Shown: positions 30,298 through 35,522 of the stretch, piece by piece | Numbering within the stretch: position 1 is the stretch's first letter | Layout: every line of letters starts with the position of its first letter | DNA from: JANMDN01 sp031376285 | Lineage (GTDB): Bacteria; Actinomycetota; Thermoleophilia; Miltoncostaeales; Miltoncostaeaceae | Length of the DNA: 35,522 nt | Direction of reading: 5' to 3' | Assembly: GCA_031376285.1 (NCBI GenBank) | Contig: JANMDN010000007.1 | Location: forward strand, 1-35,522 | Notes under the pieces: model-generated | Told to the model about the DNA's origin: nothing | Seen by the model: the letters and a program-made list of their open reading frames with translations, nothing else | Database searches by the model: none | Program-made: the position numbers and the translations under genes

Positions 30298-32915
30298 TTG
30301 CTGCCCTTCGAGACGATGAACTTGTCGTAGATCAAAAGGGCGCGCTGGCTCGTCGCGGCTTGAGCGAGACGGAGGTCACCGGGAACGAGGATCCGAAGCT
30401 GGTAGCGACCCGGCGCCACCGATGCGCGCGCGGTCACCTTGAATCGGGCGGACTTCGGCGTGTACTTGGCAAGCGTCGTCCAGTTGCCGTCACTGAGGAC
30501 CTGCACCCGCACCGGACGGATTGGGAACACGCTCCCTGAGACCTTCACCATCCCCCTGCGGAGCACACGCGCGCCGAGGAGGCGGGCCGTCACCCGAGGA
30601 CTGACCTTGACCGTGAACTGGGTCTCGCCGGCGGGGTGCGACTTCTCGGCGTCCCATCGCAGGCGGTACGCAGCCGAGCCCTTCGGGCGCATGCGGAAGG
30701 CGTAGCGCCCGCGGGCGTCACCCTGGATCGTCCCGTAGCCGCGGAACTTGCTGTCGCGGCCTTCCTTGCGCTCGACGATGAGCTTGGGCGACCGGACGGC
30801 CCGTCCGCCGAACTGGAGCTTGCCCGCGACGATGACGCTGCGGCCGTAGATCACGGTCCGGGGCAGTGTCTGCAGACCGAAGTCCGGTGGGCGGACGCTG
30901 ATAAACGACCGCGTCGGGCTCCATTGGCTCGTGATCTGGTTGCACATGTCCGCGCGGACGCGCCAGTACCAGCGGCCGGCCGTCGGAACGTCGGTGCCCG
31001 TGAGGGCAAAGGCAGTCTGGCTCGTCTCGAGGACCGCGGTGTCGTCGGTGATCGTTGGCTGGCTGGCGATCTGGATGTCATACCCGCAGGCCGTCTGAAC
31101 CGGCGTCCAGCGCAGCAGCGGGGCGCCGGGGACCGTCTCGTCATCGGCCGGCAGCGTCTGGTCCGGACGGTCGGTGACGAGCGCGAAGCTCCCGGCCTGA
31201 CTCCAACTCTGGCCGTTACCGGAGGCGTCCTTCACTCGGACACGCCAGAACCAGCTGCCGTCAGCCAAGCGTGGGGCGTTGTTGATGTTGGTCGGAACAA
31301 GCCCGAGTCCGTAGACGGTCCCACCGACGCCTGCCAGCGTCGGGACCAGGAACTGGGGATCGCGCGAGATCTCGAGGTCGTACTTCCCGGCGCCCGTCAC
31401 CGGGGCCCAGGACAGGAGCGGCGGCTGCGTCACCGAGGTCGCGGCGCCCTGACCGAGCGTGAAGCGGGTCTGCTTCTTGAACGTGCCGACGGGGACCGAG
31501 TTCTCGTCCACGAAGAGGATGTGCGAGCTCGGGCTACCCGAGCCCCACACGACGCGCCAGAAGTACCCGGTGCCGGTCTGGTTGTCAGGGAGCGGCTTTG
31601 ACGGTGTGAACGCGCCGTCGACCGTGAACTCCTGGACGATGATGTTGTGGAACGCGAGGTCGGTGGCCACGTCGACGCGATAGAGATTCGCGCCGGGCAT
31701 CTGGTTCCACGAGAAGACCGGGGGAAGCGACGCATCGATGTCGGCGACCGGGTCGAGCGTGATGGCCGCAGCTGATGACGACGGGATCTCCCAGTAGAAG
31801 TGTCGAGTCGTCGTCCAGCCACCGTAGGTTCCGTCCACAAAGGGGCGAACACGCCAGAAGAAATTCGCGCCAGGGCTAAAGCCCTTGAGGGTGTCGGCGT
31901 AGAGCGGCCCCCACGCGGTGTTCGCGGTCTCCTGGTTGATCAGCACTCGATCGCCGGTGAAGGTGAACGGGTCGACGCTGATCTGCACCTGGTATCCCTC
32001 TGCCCCTTCGACAGGATCCCAGCGCAGGAGCGGGGTCTGCAGGCTGGCGTCGTCGACCGGGGCGGTTGGATTCGGCGTCGCCCAGACTTTCGTGAAGGCC
32101 GAGTACGGTGACCACGGGCCGGGCTGGCTGTTGAGGTCCTTGGCGCGGACCCGCCAGCTGTAGGAGTCGTCGGGGAGCGCGCCGACGGCGCTCGGGCTGG
32201 TGAAGGTCAGCGGGAAGTTCGTCGAGGTGTAGGCCGGGGTCGCGAACCGGTCGCCCGCGGCGACTTCAACGTCGTAGTTCGTGGCGCCGGGCACAGGCTT
32301 CCAGGTGAAGTAGGGGTGCAGCGCGACCTGGCTGACCGCGCGCCCACCGGGTGAGGACGCGGTCACGAGGCCGCTCACGGAGTTCGGCCAACGCTTCGCG
32401 AAGCGGGCGACGTCACTGGTCAGGCCACGAGTTGTGGCCCCATCGGTGGCGGTGACCCGCCACCAGTAGTCGCCGTCGGGCAGCAGCGTCGTCGGTGCGA
32501 CAAGCGGCTGGTCGGTCTCACCCTTCCAGAGCACCTTCGCAAAGCCCGAGGTGGTGGCGATCTCGACGGTGTAGGAGGCAGCCCCTGGCACGGCCGTCCA
32601 TCGGAGAATGACCGGCTCGTTCGGGTAGTTCAGTGGGTCGGTGACCCCGTTTGGCGCCAGCCCGAGCGGCTGACTCGCGGCGCGGTCCAGTTTGAACGCC
32701 GACACCGCGGCCGCGGCCGGAGCCGTCGTCGCGCCGACCGTGGGCGTGCTTGACGTGCCAGGAGTGGCGGCTGCCGCGGCCCCTGGGGTCACCGGCACAA
32801 CCGGGTCCGCAGCGATCGCGATTCCCACCGGGACCAGCGCAAGCGCCAAGAGCGCAGACGCGACGGCCTCGCGGCGTTGACGGAGACGAGATGGACTGGT
32901 CGACACGGATCGCAT
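30294..32915 (-). CDS. Large secreted protein with six FN3-like repeats
   Basis: A protein of about 873 residues. Repeats spaced ~90-100 residues share a W.PV.GA..Y.VEI core and a closing F/Y-W-R-V strand, for example LRWTAVPGAASYTVEIA…YWWRVTATD, FTWKPVPGATNYDVEVA and LRWDPVEGAEGYQVQIS; six copies span about residues 95-660. The last ~200 residues form one or two further beta-sandwiches (TVIYGRSVIVAGKLQFGGRA, LRRGMVKVSGSVFPIRPVRV). ATG 32915 is chosen because a signal peptide follows (RRREAVASALLALALVP-like stretch, cleavage near IAA-DP), but there is no good ribosome binding site; GTG 32963 and ATG 32975 are alternatives. It is probably a pilus-associated or surface adhesive protein, from position and domains. 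Confidence 0.75.
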   Translation of the reverse strand: MRSVSTSPSRLRQRREAVASALLALALVPVGIAIAADPVVPVTPGAAAAATPGTSSTPTVGATTAPAAAAVSAFKLDRAASQPLGLAPNGVTDPLNYPNEPVILRWTAVPGAASYTVEIATTSGFAKVLWKGETDQPLVAPTTLLPDGDYWWRVTATDGATTRGLTSDVARFAKRWPNSVSGLVTASSPGGRAVSQVALHPYFTWKPVPGATNYDVEVAAGDRFATPAYTSTNFPLTFTSPSAVGALPDDSYSWRVRAKDLNSQPGPWSPYSAFTKVWATPNPTAPVDDASLQTPLLRWDPVEGAEGYQVQISVDPFTFTGDRVLINQETANTAWGPLYADTLKGFSPGANFFWRVRPFVDGTYGGWTTTRHFYWEIPSSSAAAITLDPVADIDASLPPVFSWNQMPGANLYRVDVATDLAFHNIIVQEFTVDGAFTPSKPLPDNQTGTGYFWRVVWGSGSPSSHILFVDENSVPVGTFKKQTRFTLGQGAATSVTQPPLLSWAPVTGAGKYDLEISRDPQFLVPTLAGVGGTVYGLGLVPTNINNAPRLADGSWFWRVRVKDASGNGQSWSQAGSFALVTDRPDQTLPADDETVPGAPLLRWTPVQTACGYDIQIASQPTITDDTAVLETSQTAFALTGTDVPTAGRWYWRVRADMCNQITSQWSPTRSFISVRPPDFGLQTLPRTVIYGRSVIVAGKLQFGGRAVRSPKLIVERKEGRDSKFRGYGTIQGDARGRYAFRMRPKGSAAYRLRWDAEKSHPAGETQFTVKVSPRVTARLLGARVLRRGMVKVSGSVFPIRPVRVQVLSDGNWTTLAKYTPKSARFKVTARASVAPGRYQLRILVPGDLRLAQAATSQRALLIYDKFIVSKGSK

Positions 32916-33033
32916 TCCTTGCATTCGCGGGGAGGTCCCTGGCGCGTCGACGTCCGACGACACGCGCTTCTTCATATATCGGCCGAGCGCGCCAGACCTA
33001 GAGGGGCCCGGGTCGCCATCGCGACCAGACCGG

Positions 33034-33489
33034 CTACCACTCATCTTTGGTCACGCACGACGCGATGGCGGCCGAGGTGCCCTTGCAGCGCACCGAGAGA
33101 CCCGATGCCAGGCGCTTGATCGCGTAGCTCGTGCCGGACGCGCTCTGCGTCTCGACGGTGTAGGTGTTCGTGGCGAGTCCGCTGATGCGGACCTGATCTG
33201 AGGTCGCGAGGGCGGTGCCCGTCTGCCATGAGATCGTCGGCTCGATGGCCGCGAGCAGAACCGGCGTCGCGGGCGCGAAACTCTGGTTGTCCGCGTAGAA
33301 GGTCTCCATCGAGGTCTGTGCCCCACGGACGAGTGCCTGGGCGGCGCCATTCTCGGCGCGCCGGCGCTGGCCGGCATACGCCGGGAGCGCGATCGCCGCC
33401 AGGATCCCGATGATCAGGACGACGACGAGCAGCTCGATGAGCGTGAAGCCCGCCTCGTCCCGCGGTGTGCTGTTGGAATCCAGGCCCAC
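33034..33489 (-). CDS. Type IV pilin-like protein (third pilin)
   Basis: A 151-residue prepilin. The leader MGLDSNSTPRDEAG ends in Gly14, followed by the class III-type FTLIELLVVVLIIGILAAIA helix, with Glu at mature position 5 and Pro at mature position 22. The C-terminal domain is beta-rich, with Cys135 and Cys145 able to form the D-region disulfide. It shares the helix and the TISWQTGTALATSDQV region with the other two pilins but differs widely elsewhere. The start is GTG 33489 with GGAGGGG just upstream. The 172-base gap towards the next pilin holds no gene or clear terminator. Confidence 0.92.
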   Translation of the reverse strand: MGLDSNSTPRDEAGFTLIELLVVVLIIGILAAIALPAYAGQRRRAENGAAQALVRGAQTSMETFYADNQSFAPATPVLLAAIEPTISWQTGTALATSDQVRISGLATNTYTVETQSASGTSYAIKRLASGLSVRCKGTSAAIASCVTKDEW

Positions 33490-33661
33490 GACAACCCCTC
33501 CATGGGTTGATGAGTTTCAAGACGGGCGCCGCGCGACGCCGGCAACGGGACTATCGGCACCCCCGCCCGAAACCTCACCAGGGCGGTCGCGCGAGACCAT
33601 GCGCGTCAGGGCCACCGCCTCGCGGGCCCCGACGCTCTTGGGCATCGCTCGTACCGCGGGG

Positions 33662-34108
33662 CTACCAGTTGCTGGTGGTGCAGGCCGTGATCGCCGCGGC
33701 GCTCTTGCAGCGGAAGCTCCCACCGGCCGCCGCACGCGTAATGGCGAAGTTGGTCGTGGACGCGCTCCGGCTCTGGATCGTGTAGGTGTTCGCGGTCGGT
33801 GTGCCGATCGAGACCTGGTCCGACGCGGCAAGGGCCGCACCCGTCTGCCAAGAGATGTTCGGCTCGACCAGAGCCAATGCAGCGGTGGTCGTGACGTAGG
33901 TCTGGTTGTCGACGAACGCGGTCTCCATGGTGCTCTGCGCGTTGCGAACAATCGACTTGGCAGCCGCGTCCTGAGCACGCGAGCGCTGACCGAGGAACGA
34001 CGGGATCGCGATGGCCGCGAGGATACCGATGATGATGACAACGACCAGAAGCTCGATGAGCGTAAAGCCATCTTCGTTCTGGGCGCGCTGGCGGAACCGG
34101 TTGAGCAT
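33662..34108 (-). CDS. Type IV major-type pilin, copy A
   Basis: A 148-residue prepilin. The leader MLNRFRQRAQNEDG ends at Gly14, where the prepilin peptidase would cut; mature protein starts FTLIELLVVVIIIGILAAIA, with Glu5 and Pro22 (Pro36 of the precursor) conserved. A short globular domain carries Cys134 and Cys143, close to the C-terminus (FRCKSAAAITACTT). AAGGAGG sits just before the ATG, a strong ribosome binding site fitting high expression. It is about 97% identical in DNA to copy B at 34277-34723, differing at five residues. Confidence 0.95.
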   Translation of the reverse strand: MLNRFRQRAQNEDGFTLIELLVVVIIIGILAAIAIPSFLGQRSRAQDAAAKSIVRNAQSTMETAFVDNQTYVTTTAALALVEPNISWQTGAALAASDQVSIGTPTANTYTIQSRSASTTNFAITRAAAGGSFRCKSAAAITACTTSNW

Positions 34109-34140
34109 TTCCCCTCCTTGGGACTTCCACTTGATGGCGC
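33662..34140 (-). repeat. Direct repeat A (pilin gene plus 5' leader)
   Basis: A 479-base unit matching 34277-34755 from the stop codon through the ribosome binding site and 32 bases of leader, then similarity ends abruptly. I count about 13 base differences within the coding part. Confidence 0.9.
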
Positions 34141-34218
34141 AGGAGACGACGAACCCCTCGCTCGGGCCGCTCGGCGGCTGAACCGGCCCGTATGACCGGG
34201 CGGCAGGGGTCAGAAACG

Positions 34219-34249
34219 TCGGAGGCCCGCCGAACGAGCGGGCCTCCGA
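34219..34249 (-). terminator. Hairpin terminator after pilin copy B
   Basis: TCGGAGGCCCGC and GCGGGCCTCCGA form a perfect 12-bp stem with a 7-base loop, starting 28 bases past the stop of pilin copy B on its strand. CGTTTCTG follows, a weak T-tract. It would limit read-through from copy B into copy A, so copy A probably needs its own promoter or partial read-through. Confidence 0.75.
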
Positions 34250-34276
34250 TTGACGCGTCCTACTGGATGGATCGAC

Positions 34277-34723
34277 CTACCAGTTGCTGGTGGTGCAGGC
34301 CGTGATCGCCGCGGCGCTCTTGCAGCGGAAGCTCCCACCGGCCGCCGCACGCGTGATGGCGAAGTTCGTCCCAGACGCGCTAGCGCTCTGGATCGTGTAG
34401 GTGTTCGCGGTCGGTGTGCCGATCGAGACCTGGTCCGACGCGGCAAGGGCCGCACCCGTCTGCCAAGAGATGTTCGGCTCGACCAGAGCCAATGCTGCAG
34501 TGGTCGTGACGTAGGTCTGGTTGTCGACGAACGCGGTCTCCATGGTGCTCTGCGCGTTGCGAACAATCGACTTGGCAGCCGCGTCCTGAGCACGCGAGCG
34601 CTTACCGTGGAACGACGTGATCGCGATGGCCGCGAGGATACCGATGATGATGACAACGACCAGAAGCTCGATGAGCGTAAAGCCATCTTCGTTCTGGGCG
34701 CGCTGGCGGAACCGGTTGAGCAT
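34277..34723 (-). CDS. Type IV pilin, copy B, lacking the conserved Pro22
   Basis: A 148-residue prepilin almost identical to copy A: same leader, same cleavage site (DG|FTLIE), Glu5 kept, and the same Cys134/Cys143 pair. Five residues differ. Three are clustered at the end of the N-terminal helix (IPSFLGQ becomes ITSFHGK), which removes the usual Pro at mature position 22 and adds His and Lys. Two are in the globular domain (SRSASTTN becomes SASASGTN). It has the same strong AAGGAGG ribosome binding site, and a hairpin terminator follows the gene. It may be a functional variant subunit or a copy drifting out of use. Confidence 0.93.
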   Translation of the reverse strand: MLNRFRQRAQNEDGFTLIELLVVVIIIGILAAIAITSFHGKRSRAQDAAAKSIVRNAQSTMETAFVDNQTYVTTTAALALVEPNISWQTGAALAASDQVSIGTPTANTYTIQSASASGTNFAITRAAAGGSFRCKSAAAITACTTSNW

Positions 34724-34755
34724 TTCCCCTCCTTGGGATTTCCACTTGGTGGCGC
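34277..34755 (-). repeat. Direct repeat B (pilin gene plus 5' leader)
   Basis: Partner of 33662-34140, same orientation, 479 bases. The upstream and downstream flanks are unrelated, so the duplication covers only the gene and the last 32 bases of its leader. Confidence 0.9.
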
Positions 34756-34819
34756 GGCGACGAGCCCTCTGCTCGCCCCGACAATCTCTTCATCGGCGGG
34801 CCCTAACCTGACCATCACC

Positions 34820-34825
34820 TAAGAT
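34820..34825 (+). promoter_or_regulatory. -10 box TAAGAT for rnhA
   Basis: Would start RNA at about 34832, two bases before the GTG at 34834, which has no ribosome binding site. No clear -35 box. Confidence 0.4.
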
Positions 34826-34833
34826 CCCGCATC

Positions 34834-35385
34834 GTGAGTGAGACGCGACTACCCTCAAGAGCGATGCCCGCTCCCTATGTCCTCACCACCGATGGCGCCT
34901 GCTCCGGTAACGGCACAGCGAACGCTCGAGGCGGTTGGGCGGCCATCCTGCGCGCAGCCGACGGCAGCGAGCGTGTGCTGACCGGCGGTGAGGTCGGCAC
35001 GACCAACAACCGCATGGAACTCACCGCGGCGCTCGAGGGCCTTCGCGCCGCGCCCGACGGATCCACGGTCGAGCTCGTCACCGACTCGAGCTACGTCGCC
35101 AACGCCATCCGGCTCGGCTGGCTGAATGGTTGGCGACGTAAGGGTTGGAGGACCGCCGACAAGAAGCCGGTCGCAAACCGTGACCTCTGGGAAGCCCTCC
35201 TCGTGCAACTCGCACGGCACGCGAAGGTCGAACCGACCCTCGTCCGCGGCCACGCCGGACACACGGACAACGAGCGCGCCGACGTGCTCGCCCAACAGGC
35301 CGCCGCCGAGGCCACCGAGAAGGCCGCGCCTGTCCGCTCGGGCGAACCTGCGCCCGAGGGCCAGCTCAGCCTCTCGATGGACTAG
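34834..35385 (+). CDS. rnhA: Ribonuclease HI
   Basis: A 183-residue enzyme cutting the RNA strand of RNA-DNA hybrids. The four catalytic acids are visible in TDGACSGNGT (Asp), NNRMELTAALEGL (Glu), LVTDSSYV (Asp) and ERADVLA (Asp), with the basic protrusion WLNGWRRKGWRTADKKPVAN and the His loop VRGHAGHTDNE. The GTG at 34834 fits the TAAGAT box; ATG 34864 (MPAPYVLTTDG) gives a more typical N-terminus and is a real alternative. The last ~28 residues are an Ala/Glu/Pro-rich tail ending QLSLSMD. It stands alone on the plus strand, divergent from the pilin genes, and is intact despite the insertion sequence beginning just downstream. Confidence 0.95.
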   Translation: MSETRLPSRAMPAPYVLTTDGACSGNGTANARGGWAAILRAADGSERVLTGGEVGTTNNRMELTAALEGLRAAPDGSTVELVTDSSYVANAIRLGWLNGWRRKGWRTADKKPVANRDLWEALLVQLARHAKVEPTLVRGHAGHTDNERADVLAQQAAAEATEKAAPVRSGEPAPEGQLSLSMD

Positions 35386-35398
35386 ACCGTATGGGTGC

Positions 35399-35482
35399 CC
35401 GGCGCCTCGCTCGTAAGTTGGCGCGGGTTGCCGCCGTGATCGAGGATCGCGGTGGTAGAGCCGCAATTACGGGAGGCGCCGG
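35399..35482 (+). promoter_or_regulatory. Folded leader upstream of the IS110 transposase, hiding its ribosome binding site
   Basis: CCGGCGCCTC (35399-35408) pairs perfectly with GAGGCGCCGG (35473-35482), and CGTAA (35412-35416) with TTACG (35467-35471). Inside, 35431-35441 pairs with 35445-35455 (11 pairs, two of them G-T wobbles, 3-base loop). The outer 3' arm contains the GGGAGG ribosome binding site (35471-35476) and ends directly before the ATG at 35483. It could be a translational lock, part of the element's left-end guide (bridge) RNA, or both. Confidence 0.6.
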
Positions 35483-35522
35483 ATGTTTGATCGTACGTTT
35501 GTTGGGCTTGATGTGCATGCCC
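35483..35522 (+). mobile_element. Start of an IS110-family transposase (cut by the window edge)
   Basis: Only the first 13 codons are present: MFDRTFVGLDVHA. The string VGLDVHA at this position is the N-terminal signature of IS110/IS1111 transposases, where the Asp is the first acid of the DEDD RuvC-like site. GGGAGG lies seven bases upstream. IS110 elements move without terminal inverted repeats and many use a structured guide RNA from their own ends. The left end of the element must lie between the rnhA stop and here, or overlap the rnhA tail. Completeness cannot be judged. Confidence 0.8.

Noticed and set aside
34864..35385. rnhA starting at ATG 34864
   Set aside because: It gives a slightly more typical N-terminus, but the TAAGAT box favours GTG 34834; kept as an alternative in the annotation.
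1..35522. CRISPR arrays, rRNA genes and prophage genes
   Set aside because: No regularly spaced short repeats, rRNA-like stretches or phage structural genes were seen.

Overview
The window is GC-rich, densely coded bacterial chromosome. The best fit is Actinomycetota, probably class Thermoleophilia (Solirubrobacterales/Gaiellales type). This is inferred from gene content and order, not from a marker search. The supporting clues are the pgsA–RsiG-like–FHA(GarA-like)–MerR(FtsR-like) block, which parallels mycobacterial gene order, together with a type IV pilus locus, frequent GTG/TTG starts and many genes with no leader. No gene-free stretch exceeds 300 bases; the longest is about 170 bases, between pilin genes.

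Layout. 1-121 is a strongly folded inverted repeat. 141-5494 is a mixed accessory stretch: a PPOX-fold flavin enzyme, an ECF sigma factor overlapping a two-helix membrane protein (putative anti-sigma), a lipoprotein, a small membrane protein divergent from an M32 carboxypeptidase, and a secreted coiled-coil protein. 5504-11556 (minus strand) is one run reading pyrG, M20 peptidase, Nudix hydrolase, tRNA-Pro(GGG), pgsA, RsiG-like, GarA-like, FtsR-like, apt. 11625-12164 (plus) is a small secreted protein.

12177-26244 (minus) is a long housekeeping run reading aroC, aroK, aroB, aroQ, pepQ-like, efp, an unusual AccB fusion, accC, nusB, a 60-residue protein, dxs, tlyA, nadK, recN. The order resembles the Bacillus aroQ-pepQ-efp-accB-accC-nusB-(xseB)-dxs-tlyA-recN neighbourhood. 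It combines the shikimate pathway, fatty-acid precursor carboxylation, MEP isoprenoid entry, NADP synthesis, translation/transcription factors and recombinational repair.

26324-34723 (minus) is a type IV pilus locus: two near-identical major-type pilins, a third pilin, a large FN3-like surface protein, the prepilin peptidase, pilM, pilN, pilO and a lipoprotein in the pilP position. No pilB, pilC or pilT lies in the window. 34834-35385 (plus) is rnhA. The right edge cuts into the first 13 codons of an IS110-family transposase, preceded by a folded leader that buries its ribosome binding site.

Two organisational themes stand out. Many neighbours are joined by 4-base ATGA/GTGA stop-start overlaps. 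Several first-of-unit genes have a TANNNT box placed so that transcription would begin at or within a few bases of the start codon, which implies leaderless mRNAs. The most unusual protein is the fusion at 19649-21406, in which a carboxyltransferase-like domain lacking its catalytic Lys and metal-binding His residues is joined to a normal biotin carboxyl carrier domain.
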